The notes: generated by a model from the letters alone, not told the origin. A DNA stretch of 64,000 nucleotides from Pseudacidovorax sp. NFM-22 (GCF_021401245.1 NZ_JACBFY010000001.1:496001-560000); one strand, 5' to 3'; numbered from the stretch's first letter, positions 25,969 through 36,094 are shown. Numbers and translations: made by a program.

Positions 25969-26850
25969 TCAGCCCTTCTTGGTCCGCAGTTCGGAGTACA
26001 GGTACGGCACCACCACCGCCGCAACGGTGGCCAGCATGACGGTGGCGCTGGCCGCGCCCAGGCCGATCTGGCCGCGGGTGAAGGCCATGGCGTACATGAA
26101 GGTGGCCGGCAGGTCGGTGGCGAAGCCGGGACCGCCCGCAGTGAGCGCCATCACCAGGTCGAAGCTCTTGATGGCCAGGTGGCTGACCACCAGCACGGTG
26201 CTGAAGAACACCGGCCGCAGGCTGGGGATGATGATGCGCCAGTAGATGCGCGGCAGGCTGGCGCCGTCCACCTGCGCGGCCTTGATGATGGCGTCGTCGA
26301 TGCCGCGCAACGCCGCCAGGAAGAGCGCCATGACGAAGCCCGCGCTTTGCCACACGCCGGCGATCACCACGCAGTAGATGGCCCGGTCGGGGTCGACCAG
26401 CCAGTCGAAGCTGAAGCCCGCGAAGCCCCAGGACTGCATCAGGTGCTCCAGGCCCATGCCGGGGTTGAGCATCCACTTCCAGGCCGTGCCGGTGACGATG
26501 GCCGAGATGGCCATGGGGTACAGGTACACCGTGCGCAGCACGCCCTCGGCGCGGATCTTCTGGTCCAGCAGGATGGCGAGCAACAGGCCCAGCAGCGTGC
26601 TGCCCCCGATGAAGAGCACGCCGAAGATCAGCATGTTCGTCATCGCGACGCGGAAGCGCTCGTTCTCCCACAGCGTGAGGTAGTGGTCGAGCCCCGCGAA
26701 GTCGTAGTTGGGCAGCAGCCGCGACTCCGACACCGACAGGTAGCCGTTCCAGGCGATCAGGCCGTAGATGAACAGGAAGGCCAGCACGAAGCTGGGCGCG
26801 ATGACCAGCTTGGGCAGCCAGGGCGTGGGCAGGCGGGAAGGCGCGGACAT
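25969..26850 (-). CDS. Sugar ABC transporter permease (MalF type)
   Basis: A 293-residue permease with six predicted membrane helices and a recognisable EAA loop (IDDAIIKAAQVDGASLPRIYWRIIIPSLRP). The N-terminal PKLVIAPSFVLAFLFIYGLIAWNGYLS stretch is typical of the glucose/mannose-type systems. It forms the heterodimeric channel with the next gene product. There are 87 bases between the binding-protein stop and this start. Confidence 0.93.
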   Translation of the reverse strand: MSAPSRLPTPWLPKLVIAPSFVLAFLFIYGLIAWNGYLSVSESRLLPNYDFAGLDHYLTLWENERFRVAMTNMLIFGVLFIGGSTLLGLLLAILLDQKIRAEGVLRTVYLYPMAISAIVTGTAWKWMLNPGMGLEHLMQSWGFAGFSFDWLVDPDRAIYCVVIAGVWQSAGFVMALFLAALRGIDDAIIKAAQVDGASLPRIYWRIIIPSLRPVFFSTVLVVSHLAIKSFDLVMALTAGGPGFATDLPATFMYAMAFTRGQIGLGAASATVMLATVAAVVVPYLYSELRTKKG

Positions 26851-26937
26851 GGGGCTCCCTCGTCGGGCGATGCTGCGGCGGCCCCGGCGCGGGTGGCGGC
26901 CGGGGCGGTGCTCGTCAGGTATGCAGCGCGGGGCCGG

Positions 26938-28200
26938 TCAGCGGGTCTTGGCCGCGGCGGCGATCTTGGCGACGGCGTCCTGTGCGCTCATCTTGTCGCT
27001 GTTCCAGTACTGGCTCACGGCGTCCTTCAGCGCGCCTTCGACGGCCGAGGGCACGGCCATGCTGTGGGCCGCGCTGGGCACCAGGGCGCCCGACTTGGCG
27101 GTGGCGGCGAAGTCCTTGGCCGAGAGCTTGGCGCAGTCGTCGAACTTGTCCATGGGCACGTCCAGCCGCACCGGGATCGAGCCCTTGGCCAGGCTGAAGG
27201 TCTCCTGGAAGGCCGGCGACATGATGGCCTCGGCCAGGTCGTTCTGGGCCTTGATGCGGTCGTCGCCCTTGACCTTGAACATGGCGAAGGAGTCGATGTT
27301 GAAGGTGAAGGCCTGCGCGGTGCCCGGCGCGGCCATGCACAGGAAGTCGGTGCCCGGCTTCTTGCCGGCGGCCACGAACTCGCCCTTGGCCCAGTCGCCC
27401 ATGAACTGCATGCCGGCCTCGCCCTTGATGACCATGGCGGTGGCCAGGTTCCAGTCGCGGCCCGAGGCGGCCTTGTCGGTGTAGGGCTTGATGCGCTTGA
27501 AGGTCTCGGCGGCCTTGATCATGGTGGGGCTCTTGAGCGCGTCCTGGTCCAGCTGCACCAGGGCCTTGCGGTAGAAGTCGGCGCCCCCCACGCCCAGCAC
27601 CACCGTCTCGAAGGTGGTGAAGTCCTGCCAGGGCTGGCCGCCGTGGGCCACGGGCGTGATGCCGGCCTTCTGCAGGGCATCGGCGGTGGCGAAGAACTCG
27701 TCCCAAGTGGTGGGCGCCTTGGCCTTGGCCTTCTTGAGCGCCTCGGGGTTGATCCAGAGCCAGTTCACGCGGTGCACGTTGACCGGCGCGGCCACGTAGT
27801 TGCCCTTGTATTTCATGATGGCGGCCACGGTGGCCGGCAGCGCCGCGTCCCACTTGTTGGCCTTGGCCACGCCGTCGATGCTGGTCAGCACGCCCTCGCG
27901 CGCCCATTCCTGGATGGCCGGGCCCTTGATCTGGGCGGCCGAGGGCGCATTGCCCGAGACCACGCGCGACTTCAGCACCGTCATGGCCGAATCGCCACCG
28001 CCGCCGGCGACGGCGAAGTCCTTCCAGGTGTCGCCCTTGGCCTGCAGCGTGGCCTTGAGGGCGGCGGCGGCCTTGGCCTCGCCGCCGCTGGTCCAGTAGT
28101 GCAGCACCTCGACCTCGCCGGCCTGGGCGGCACCGGCCAGCGCCAGCAGTGCGGCCGCGGCGGCGGTGCGGGTGAAGGAAGCAGTCGGAAGAACGCGCAT
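26938..28200 (-). CDS. Sugar ABC transporter periplasmic binding protein (GtsA-like)
   Basis: A 420-residue binding protein with a Sec signal peptide ending in LAGAAQAGE and mature start EVEVLHYWTSGGEAKAAAAL, the hallmark of the glucose/mannose group of CUT1 binding proteins. NVHRVNWLWINPEAL, GGQPWQDFTTFE and GMQFMGDWAKGEF are conserved in that group. It delivers its ligand, probably a monosaccharide such as glucose, to the two permeases. An AAGGAG eight bases before the ATG gives strong initiation. It is first in the operon and divergent from a two-component system. Pseudomonas gts genes have a comparable neighbourhood. The sugar itself is inferred. Confidence 0.9.
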   Translation of the reverse strand: MRVLPTASFTRTAAAAALLALAGAAQAGEVEVLHYWTSGGEAKAAAALKATLQAKGDTWKDFAVAGGGGDSAMTVLKSRVVSGNAPSAAQIKGPAIQEWAREGVLTSIDGVAKANKWDAALPATVAAIMKYKGNYVAAPVNVHRVNWLWINPEALKKAKAKAPTTWDEFFATADALQKAGITPVAHGGQPWQDFTTFETVVLGVGGADFYRKALVQLDQDALKSPTMIKAAETFKRIKPYTDKAASGRDWNLATAMVIKGEAGMQFMGDWAKGEFVAAGKKPGTDFLCMAAPGTAQAFTFNIDSFAMFKVKGDDRIKAQNDLAEAIMSPAFQETFSLAKGSIPVRLDVPMDKFDDCAKLSAKDFAATAKSGALVPSAAHSMAVPSAVEGALKDAVSQYWNSDKMSAQDAVAKIAAAAKTR

Positions 28201-28261
28201 GGTCAGGTCTCCTTGAAGCGCCCCGCGGGGCCGTTGAGTGGTCGGCGTCGTCGCCGCGGCC

Positions 28262-28320
28262 GGATTATTAAAGTCTCTTTAATTTATTAATCTAAGGTTA
28301 AACCCGAGGCCGAAGCGGCC
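28262..28320. promoter_or_regulatory. AT-rich divergent control region with 17-bp palindrome
   Basis: The 142-base spacer between the sugar importer and the response regulator contains an AT-rich patch with the palindrome ATTAAAG-TCT-CTTTAAT at 28267-28283, immediately followed by more AT-rich repeats to about 28312. In a genome this GC-rich such a patch most likely holds the divergent promoters and a regulator site. No particular regulator can be named. Confidence 0.5.
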
Positions 28321-28342
28321 CCGCTTCGTTAATCTCGGCGGG

Positions 28343-29041
28343 ATGCACATCCTGCTTGCCGAAGACGACGCCCTGCTGGCCGACGGACTGGCGGCCCAGC
28401 TGAAGGGCGCCGGCTTCGCGGTGGAGCACGCACCCAACGGCGCCGTGGCCGAATACCTGCTCGGCCGCCACCGCTTCGACCTCGCCATCCTCGATCTGGG
28501 CCTGCCGCTGCTGGACGGCCTGAGCCTGCTGCGCCAGGTGCGCGCCCAGCAGCCGCTGCTGCCCATCGTCGTGCTCACCGCCCGCGACAGCCTGGAAGAC
28601 CGCGTGAGCGGCCTGCAGGCCGGCGCCGACGACTACGTGACCAAGCCCTTCGACTTTCCGGAGCTGGAGGCGCGGCTGCATGCCCTGCTGCGCCGCACCC
28701 GGGCCCGCGGCAGCGGCCTGCAGGTGGGCGGCATGCTGCTGGACCGCGACAACCGCCGCGCCACGGTGGGCGGCGAGGCCATCGAGCTGAGCGGCCGCGA
28801 ATGGGCCATGCTGGAACTGCTGGCCGAGCGCGCCGGCGAGGTCGTGACCAAGGACGAGATCGTGCGCGCTTGGATGGGCGACGAGGGCGACAGCGCCGCG
28901 GTGGGCAACGCGGTGGAGGTCTACGTGCACAAGCTGCGGCGCAAGCTGGAGAAGCCGGGCCTGGTCATCCGCACGGTGCGCGGGCTGGGCTACCTGCTCG
29001 AAAGCCCGGCGCCGGCCGCGACGGCGGGCGCACGTGGCTGA
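28343..29041 (+). CDS. OmpR-family response regulator
   Basis: A 232-residue DNA-binding response regulator of the TctD/QseB type. The receiver domain has the acidic pocket (LLAEDDALL), phospho-acceptor Asp51 in LAILDLGLP and the lysine in YVTKPFDFPEL. The C-terminal winged helix ends KLRRKLEKPGLVIRTVRGLGYLL. It overlaps the sensor kinase gene by eight bases. Position opposite the sugar importer operon suggests it controls that operon, as GltR does in Pseudomonas. This is an inference. Confidence 0.93.
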   Translation: MHILLAEDDALLADGLAAQLKGAGFAVEHAPNGAVAEYLLGRHRFDLAILDLGLPLLDGLSLLRQVRAQQPLLPIVVLTARDSLEDRVSGLQAGADDYVTKPFDFPELEARLHALLRRTRARGSGLQVGGMLLDRDNRRATVGGEAIELSGREWAMLELLAERAGEVVTKDEIVRAWMGDEGDSAAVGNAVEVYVHKLRRKLEKPGLVIRTVRGLGYLLESPAPAATAGARG

Positions 29042-30605
29042 TCGGCCCTCTCACGCCCCCCGCCGCTTCGCGCCCACCCTGCGCCGCCAGCTCTTGCTGT
29101 GGCTGCTGCTCCCGCAGCTCGTGCTGTGGCTGGCCGGCGGCCTCGCGGCCTACCAGCTGGCCGAGCGCTACACCAACGCCGCCGTCGATGCCAGCCTGCT
29201 GCAGGCCTCGCGCGCCCTGGCCCGCCAGCTGCGCCCGCTGGACAACGGCCTCCTGATCGACTTTCCGCGCGCCGCTCAGGACGTGCTGGAGGCCGACCCC
29301 GACGACCGTCTGCACTACATGGTCAGCACGCCACCGGGCGCCTTCATCCTCGGCAACCACCAGCTGCCGCTGCCGCCGGCCGCCGTCATGGCGCGGCCAC
29401 CCATCGGCCAGCCCTACTTCTACGACGCGCTGCTGCCGCCCGCCAACGACGAGGTCGGCGCCCGCCAGCCGCTGCGCGTGGCCGCCCTCTTTCTGCGCCA
29501 GGGCGGCCGCGACGACCCGAACGCAGTGCTGCTGGTGCAGGTGGCGCGCAGCCGTACCAGCCGCGAGGAACTGGCGCGCGGCATCCTGTGGGACACGCTG
29601 CTGCCCCTGGCCGGCCTGATCCTGCTGATGACCACGGTGATCTGGCTGGGCATCCGCGCCGGCCTGGCCCCGCTGCTGCGCCTGCGCCGCGAGGTGGAAG
29701 GCCGCGCGCCCACCGACCTCACACCGATCCGCCTCGACGCCGCGCCGGGCGAGGTGCGCGCGCTGGTGATGGCCGTGAACGGCCTGCTGGCGGCCGTGCA
29801 GCACAACCTGGCGCAGCAGAAGCGCTTCATCAGCGATGCTGCGCACCAGATGCGCACACCGCTGGCGGGCCTCAAGTCACAGGCCGAAGTGGCGCTGGCC
29901 CTGGCCGGCGACGAGGCCCAGCGCGAGCGCCTGCGCCGCGTGCACGAAAGCGCCGACCGCAGCGCGCACCTCGTCAACCAACTGCTCACCCTGGCGCGCG
30001 CGGAGCCCGACACCGCCGCGGCCCGGGGCTCGCCGGTGGACGTGCGGACGCTGGCGCAGGAGCTCACCGCCACGCTGGTGCCGCGGGCGCTGCGCGAGGG
30101 CATCGACCTGGGCTTTGCGCCCGTGGAGGAAGAAGGAAGCCCGGTGGGTGAGATCGCGACAAATGCTTCCGACGCCGCTGGCGCTGGCGCTGGCGATGGC
30201 AATGCCCACAAAGCGATGGACTCCGCAGCAATCACCACGCCCGCCGAGGCGCCACCTCTCGTCGTCATCGGCCATGCCTGGCTGCTGCGCGAGGCCCTCA
30301 GCAACCTGATCGACAACGCCCTGCGCTACGCCGGCCGCGGCGCCGTCGTGACCGTCGACGTTCAGCGCGACGGCGACGAGGCCGTGCTCAGCGTCACCGA
30401 CGACGGCCCCGGCATCGCGCCGGAGGACTCGTCCCGCGTCTTCGAGCGCTTCGTGCGCGCCACCGATCAAGGCAACGGCTGCGGGCTGGGCCTGCCGATC
30501 GTGAAGGAGATCGTGGAGCGCCAGGGCGGGCGCGTGACGCTGGCGCCGGTCCAGCCGCGCGGGCTGTGCGCCCGCATCCATCTGCCGCTCGCGCCGGCAA
30601 CCTGA
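29034..30605 (+). CDS. TctE-like sensor histidine kinase with an unusual insertion
   Basis: A 523-residue membrane kinase starting at GTG 29034. Two membrane helices (about residues 20-40 and 185-205) flank a periplasmic sensor of the TctE type. A HAMP-like linker follows, then the dimerisation domain with phospho-acceptor His271 in SDAAHQMRTPLAGL. The ATPase domain has the N-box LREALSNLIDNALRY, the G1 box DDGPGI and the G2 box GLGLPIV. Residues about 365-405 are a low-complexity, alanine-rich insertion between the dimerisation and N-box regions, which homologues do not normally have. They include a hexanucleotide repeat GCTGGC (30177-30194). The gene overlaps the response regulator gene. 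Confidence 0.92.
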   Translation: MADRPSHAPRRFAPTLRRQLLLWLLLPQLVLWLAGGLAAYQLAERYTNAAVDASLLQASRALARQLRPLDNGLLIDFPRAAQDVLEADPDDRLHYMVSTPPGAFILGNHQLPLPPAAVMARPPIGQPYFYDALLPPANDEVGARQPLRVAALFLRQGGRDDPNAVLLVQVARSRTSREELARGILWDTLLPLAGLILLMTTVIWLGIRAGLAPLLRLRREVEGRAPTDLTPIRLDAAPGEVRALVMAVNGLLAAVQHNLAQQKRFISDAAHQMRTPLAGLKSQAEVALALAGDEAQRERLRRVHESADRSAHLVNQLLTLARAEPDTAAARGSPVDVRTLAQELTATLVPRALREGIDLGFAPVEEEGSPVGEIATNASDAAGAGAGDGNAHKAMDSAAITTPAEAPPLVVIGHAWLLREALSNLIDNALRYAGRGAVVTVDVQRDGDEAVLSVTDDGPGIAPEDSSRVFERFVRATDQGNGCGLGLPIVKEIVERQGGRVTLAPVQPRGLCARIHLPLAPAT

Positions 30606-30655
30606 AACCCCGTGCTGCGCCGCGCCGCGCCCAATGCCGGCCGATCATTCAAGAA

Positions 30656-30684
30656 CCGTTCGGGCTGAGCCTGTCGAAGCCGGG
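30656..30684. repeat. REP-like intergenic element, single copy
   Basis: Positions 30656-30683 match, base for base over 28 positions, the reverse complement of the right arm of the inverted pair at 41061-41088. The core is GTTCGGGCTGAGCCTGTCGA. It sits 51 bases after the histidine kinase stop, in a 146-base spacer with no gene. This looks like a dispersed repetitive extragenic palindrome half-unit. Confidence 0.75.
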
Positions 30685-30751
30685 GCGCAAGCCCGCCGAC
30701 CCGCTCAGAGCGGCAGGGTCGAGTGACCGGGATTGCGCGCAAAGACAGTGT

Positions 30752-31741
30752 TCAGGCCGCAGGCTCCGGCACCCGGTCCGCACCCTCGAAATCCGCATGC
30801 GCGGCCAGGAAGTCCAGCACCGCCCGCACCCGCGCCGGCAGCCGCCCGGGCCGGCCCAGGTAGACGGCATGCAGCGGCTCCAGCTCGTGCGGGTTGAACG
30901 CCTCCATCACCGGCACCAGACGCCCCGCGCGCAGGTCGGGCAGCACGTGGTAGACGGACAGGCGCGCCAGCCCCACGCCTTCCATCGCCAGCAGGCGCAA
31001 CGCCGCACCGTCGCTGGCGCGGGCGCTGCCCACCACCGGCATCGCGGCCGCACGGCCATCGACGACCAGCGGCCAGTCGGGCACGTTGCGGCGGTAGGTG
31101 GAGCCCAGACGGTTGTGGCGCGCGAGCTCCTCCACCGTGGTGGGCGTTCCGTGCCGCGCCAGGTAGTCGGGTGAGCCGACGATGGCCTGCGCCGTGTGGC
31201 CCAGCAGCCGGCCCACCAGATCCGAAGGCGGCAGCTTGCCCCAGCGGATCGCGATGTCGCAGCGCTCCTCCATCAGGTCGACCACGCGGTCGGTCAGCAC
31301 CACGTCCACCTGCAACTCCGGATAGGCCTCCAACAGCCGCGGTACCAGTGGCAGCAGCAACCGATGCCCGAAGGGAATGCTGGCATTGATGCTGACCCGC
31401 CCGCGCGGTGCAGCGCCGGCCCCGACGCAGCGTTCGGCCTCGTCCAGGTCGGCCAGCACCCGCAGGCCGCGCTCGTAGAAGAGCTGGCCTTCGGCCGTGA
31501 GCTGCAGCTTGCGGGTGGAGCGGTGCACCAGTTGCACCGACAGGCGCGCCTCCAGCCGGGCCACCAGCTTGCTGATGGCCGAGGGCGTCAGGCCCAGGTG
31601 CCGCGCCGCGGCCGAGAAGCCGCCGCGGTCCACCACCTGCACGAAGGCCTCCAGTTCGCCGGCGCGGTTGACCTCGACCCGCGCGGGGCCCGACTTGTGA
31701 ATTGGCTTCACAGCTGCTTGTCCAGAGAGCGTCCTAGTCAT
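30752..31741 (-). CDS. LysR-family transcriptional regulator
   Basis: A 329-residue regulator. The helix-turn-helix is AFVQVVDRGGFSAAARHLGLTPSAISKLVARLE and the effector domain begins RGRVSINASIPFGHRLLLP. The N-terminus is about 24 residues longer than usual (MTRTLSGQAAVKPIHKSGPAR), and a GTG at 31711 is an alternative start that would leave more room for promoters. The MFS transporter gene begins 32 bases away on the other strand. This is a typical regulator-target pair. Confidence 0.92.
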   Translation of the reverse strand: MTRTLSGQAAVKPIHKSGPARVEVNRAGELEAFVQVVDRGGFSAAARHLGLTPSAISKLVARLEARLSVQLVHRSTRKLQLTAEGQLFYERGLRVLADLDEAERCVGAGAAPRGRVSINASIPFGHRLLLPLVPRLLEAYPELQVDVVLTDRVVDLMEERCDIAIRWGKLPPSDLVGRLLGHTAQAIVGSPDYLARHGTPTTVEELARHNRLGSTYRRNVPDWPLVVDGRAAAMPVVGSARASDGAALRLLAMEGVGLARLSVYHVLPDLRAGRLVPVMEAFNPHELEPLHAVYLGRPGRLPARVRAVLDFLAAHADFEGADRVPEPAA

Positions 31742-31773
31742 CGTGGCGCGATCAGATCACAGTCTCGGCCATC

Positions 31774-32967
31774 ATGCCTCTCGCACTTCTTGCCCTCACC
31801 GCCGGCGCCTTTGGCATCGGCACCACCGAATTCGTCATCATGGGCCTGCTGCAGCAGGTCGCGGCCGACCTGCGCGTGTCCATCACGGCGGCTGGCCTGC
31901 TCATTTCCGGCTATGCGCTGGGCGTCGCCGTCGGCGCGCCGGTGCTCACGCTGGCCACGCGGCGCCTGCCGCGGCGCACGGTGCTGATCGCGCTGATGGG
32001 CGTGTTCACCGCCGGCAACATCGCCTGCGCCCTGGCGCCCGACTACGCCACGCTGATGGCCGCCCGGGTGCTGACCTCGCTGGCGCACGGCACCTTCTTC
32101 GGCGTCGGCGCCGTGGTGGCCGCGGGCCTGGTGCCGCCCGAGCGCCGGGCCTCGGCCATCGCACTGATGTTCACCGGCCTCACCGCCGCGACGCTGCTGG
32201 GCGTGCCGGCCGGCGCCTGGATCGGGCTGCAGTGGGGCTGGCGCGCCACCTTCTGGGCCGTGGCCGTGGTCGGCGTGGTGGCGCTGGCAGTGCTGATGCG
32301 CTTCGTGCCGCAGCAGGTGCAGGCAGAGGCGCCCGCCACGCTGGCCGAGGAGCTGTCGGTGCTGGCCCGGCCGCAGGTGTGGCTGAGCCTGGCCATCACC
32401 ATCCTGGGCTTCGGGGGCGTGTTCGCCTTCTACACCTACGTGCAGCCGGTGCTGACGCAGGTGACCGGCCTGTCCGTCGCGGCCGTGTCGCCGCTGTTGC
32501 TGGTCTTCGGCGGCGGGCTGGCGGTGGGCAACATCCTCGGCGGCCGGCTGGCCGACCGGGCGCCGATGCCGGCCGTGATCGGCACCCTGCTCGCGCTGGC
32601 CGTGGTGCTGGCGCTCGCCCCGCTCGCCATGCCGCACCGGGTGGCGGCGGCGGTCTTCCTGGCGGCGCTGGGCGTGGCCGCCTTCGCCACCGCCGCGCCG
32701 CTGCAGGCCCGCATGCTGGAGCAGGCGGCCGGCGCGGGTCAGAACCTCGCGTCCAGCCTGAACATCGCCGCCTTCAACCTGGGCAACGCCCTGGGCGCCT
32801 GGGTGGGCGGCGCGGTCATCGACCACGGGCCCGGGCTGCAGGGCCTCGGTCCGGCAGCGGCCGGGCTCACGCTGGCCGGGCTGGCCCTGGCGCTGGTCAG
32901 CCGGGCGATGCAGCGTCGTCGCCTGTCCGCCGACACGCCTTCCGCGCCGCGCCGCTGCAACGCCTGA
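31774..32967 (+). CDS. MFS transporter, AraJ/DHA1 type
   Basis: A 397-residue, 12-helix transporter. The first helix GAFGIGTTEFVIMGLLQQVA is the hallmark of the sugar-efflux/AraJ-YdhP group. TLATRRLPRRTVLIALM is the loop 2-3 motif and SLAHGTFFGVGAVVA lies in helix 4. Known members export arabinose, purine nucleosides or drugs. It is divergent from a LysR gene and is followed after 25 bases by an aldo/keto reductase gene, likely in one transcript. Confidence 0.92.
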   Translation: MPLALLALTAGAFGIGTTEFVIMGLLQQVAADLRVSITAAGLLISGYALGVAVGAPVLTLATRRLPRRTVLIALMGVFTAGNIACALAPDYATLMAARVLTSLAHGTFFGVGAVVAAGLVPPERRASAIALMFTGLTAATLLGVPAGAWIGLQWGWRATFWAVAVVGVVALAVLMRFVPQQVQAEAPATLAEELSVLARPQVWLSLAITILGFGGVFAFYTYVQPVLTQVTGLSVAAVSPLLLVFGGGLAVGNILGGRLADRAPMPAVIGTLLALAVVLALAPLAMPHRVAAAVFLAALGVAAFATAAPLQARMLEQAAGAGQNLASSLNIAAFNLGNALGAWVGGAVIDHGPGLQGLGPAAAGLTLAGLALALVSRAMQRRRLSADTPSAPRRCNA

Positions 32968-32992
32968 CTCACACACCCAAGGAGAAACAACC

Positions 32993-34033
<1,041 letters not shown>

Positions 34034-34102
34034 GGCCAAGCGCGCGCAGCGACCTCGGCCTTGCTCGCCTGCAAGCGTGCGCTCCGCCGAAGGCAGCCCC
34101 GC

Positions 34103-35017
34103 TCAACCGCCGCGCAACTGCGCCTTCAACTGCGCCCCCACTTCCGGCCGCTCCAGGAAGGGATCGGCCGGGTTCTGGATGGCCACGATGTTCTCCATGC
34201 GGCTCTTGACGTTGCCCAGGGCCTTGGCGCCGGTGTGGCTGAAGACGTAGAACTGGTTGTCGCCGATGGCCTGGAAGACCTTGTGCGCCACCTCGGCCGC
34301 CGTGACCTTGCCGCTGGAGACGGCCTTCTCGGACATGGCCTGGCCGATCAGCTGGCTCTTGGTCAGCTGGCCCTGCGCCAGCGCGCCGCCCGGCCGGTTG
34401 CGCTCGCTCTGCACGATGGCAGTGGGCACGAAGTAGGGGCACAGCAGGCTGGCGCCGATCTGGTCGGTGACCAGGCGCAAGTCCTGGTACATGGTCTCGG
34501 TCAGGCTCACCACGGCCGCCTTGGCGGCGTTGTAGATGCCCATGTTGGGGGCCGTGAGCAGACCGGCCATGCTGGCGGTGTTGGTGATGTGGCCGCGGTA
34601 GGCCGGGTCTTTCTCGGCGGCCTCCAGCATCATGGGCACGAACAGGCGCACGCCGTGCACCACGCCCCACAGGTCCACGCCCAGCACCCATTCCCAGTCG
34701 GCGACCGAGTTCTCCCACACCAGACCGCCGGCACCCACGCCCGCGTTGTTGAAGACGAAGTGCGGCGCGCCGAAGCGCTCCTTCACGGCCGCGGCCAGGG
34801 CTTCCATCTCACTCGCGTTGGAGACGTCCACCTTCCGCGCCATCACCTGCACGCCGGCGGCCTTCATCTCGGCCTCGGCCTTATCGAGTGCGTCCTGCTG
34901 CACGTCGACCAGCACGAGGTTCATGCCGCGCGCCGCGCCGATGCGCGCGCACTCGAGGCCGAAGCCGGAAGCGGCGCCGGTGAGCACCGCGGTCTTGCCG
35001 TGGAAGTCCTGGATCAT
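34103..35017 (-). CDS. SDR-family oxidoreductase
   Basis: A 304-residue short-chain dehydrogenase. The cofactor motif is TGAASGFG (residues 13-20), FNNAGVGAGG follows strand 4, and the catalytic Ser-Tyr-Lys lie in TASMAGL and IYNAAKAAV. Strand 2 ends in LVDVQ, whose aspartate suggests NAD(H) preference. The C-terminal extension of about 50 residues (HTGAKALGNVKSRMENIV) is typical of a subgroup seen with acyl-CoA metabolism genes. It is the most downstream gene of the minus-strand lipid/acid catabolism block. Confidence 0.9.
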   Translation of the reverse strand: MIQDFHGKTAVLTGAASGFGLECARIGAARGMNLVLVDVQQDALDKAEAEMKAAGVQVMARKVDVSNASEMEALAAAVKERFGAPHFVFNNAGVGAGGLVWENSVADWEWVLGVDLWGVVHGVRLFVPMMLEAAEKDPAYRGHITNTASMAGLLTAPNMGIYNAAKAAVVSLTETMYQDLRLVTDQIGASLLCPYFVPTAIVQSERNRPGGALAQGQLTKSQLIGQAMSEKAVSSGKVTAAEVAHKVFQAIGDNQFYVFSHTGAKALGNVKSRMENIVAIQNPADPFLERPEVGAQLKAQLRGG

Positions 35018-35152
35018 GGAAGTCGGTCCTTTTGCCGTTGTCTCTGGAATGCGGAGGATTGCCGCTGTGCGACCGATTGGAGCGCCCGCGGTGCCCCATG
35101 GCTGTCTTGCAGGCGACGTCGGCGGGCAGCCACCCCGCCGCCATCGCGCCGA

Positions 35153-36094
35153 TCAGCCCGCGTCGGCCGCCTTCAGCACATAGCCCGTGCGCGGAAAGTG
35201 CACATGCAGCGTGCCCGCGCGCTCGTCCTCGCGGGCCAGCGTGAAGTGCGTGCGCGTGGCGGCCACCAGCGTGCCGACGGTCTCTTCCAGGCCGAAGCTC
35301 TCGGCGCGGATGGTCACCGCGCTGCCCAGCGGAATGCCATGGTCGTCCTGGAAGGTGCTGTCGGTCAGCAGGGTCTTGGGTGCGGCGGCCTTGGCGATGG
35401 CCAGCGCATCGGCCGAGCTGATCTTCTCGAAGCTGCCGTGGCCGATGGCCTTGATGCGGTCCATCCAGTCGACCACCGCGGGCGTGAGCTGGAGGATGGA
35501 CTTCACGGCATTGACGCGGCTGGTGTACCAGAGCGGGTGGTAGGCCGCGAAGTCGGCGATGCAGGGCACCTCGCCGAGCAGATGGCTGCGGTCGTCCAGC
35601 ATGTCGGACAGGCGCCGCAGGTAGTTCTTGTACGCGGCGGCGGCATCGGCGGGCTTGATGCGGGCCATGTTGCCGGCGGTCATCTTGCCGCGGTCTTCGC
35701 CAAAGGCCTTGGCCGCCTCGGCCGGCAGGCTGGCGAAGAGTTCGGCCGCGCCCTTGGGCTGCAGGTTCCAGGCCATGGCAGCCCAGAACAGCGTGCTGTC
35801 GGCCCACTGCGCCACGATGCGGGCCAGGCCTTTCTCGGGCTCGGGGTAGAGGGTGGGCTCGGGCTGCAGGTGCTCCAGCACGTCGGCGATGAGGGCGGTG
35901 TCGCAATACACGTCCGCGCCCACCTGCAGCACCGGCGTGCGGCGGTAGCCGCCGGTCAGCGCCACCAGGTCGGGTTTGGGCATGACCGAGGGAATGATCA
36001 CCGACTTCCAGGCCAGCTTCTTGTGGCCGAGCAGCAGGCGCACCTTCTCCGAGAAGGGCGAGGCGGCGTAGTGGTGCAGGATGATGTCTGCCAT
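35153..36094 (-). CDS. Glutathione S-transferase family protein with C-terminal extension
   Basis: Residues 1-80 are a thioredoxin-like GST N-domain (ILHHYAASPFSEKVRLLLG, where the Ser/Tyr region contacts glutathione, and RRTPVLQVGADVYCDTALI). An all-helical C-domain extends to about residue 215. A further about 90 residues (from SSADALAIAKAAAPKTL, including RAESFGLEETVGTLV and LHVHFPRTGYVLK) are not part of a normal 200-220 residue GST and look beta-rich. It sits between the SDR and an AidB-like dehydrogenase, where it may remove electrophilic intermediates. The substrate is unknown. Confidence 0.85.
   Translation of the reverse strand: MADIILHHYAASPFSEKVRLLLGHKKLAWKSVIIPSVMPKPDLVALTGGYRRTPVLQVGADVYCDTALIADVLEHLQPEPTLYPEPEKGLARIVAQWADSTLFWAAMAWNLQPKGAAELFASLPAEAAKAFGEDRGKMTAGNMARIKPADAAAAYKNYLRRLSDMLDDRSHLLGEVPCIADFAAYHPLWYTSRVNAVKSILQLTPAVVDWMDRIKAIGHGSFEKISSADALAIAKAAAPKTLLTDSTFQDDHGIPLGSAVTIRAESFGLEETVGTLVAATRTHFTLAREDERAGTLHVHFPRTGYVLKAADAG

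Noticed and set aside
24034-28200. The ABC importer as a glycerol-3-phosphate (Ugp) or maltose system.
   Set aside because: The ATPase resembles UgpC/MalK, but the binding protein's VEVLHYWTSGGE start and later blocks fit the glucose/mannose group better. The exact sugar remains open.
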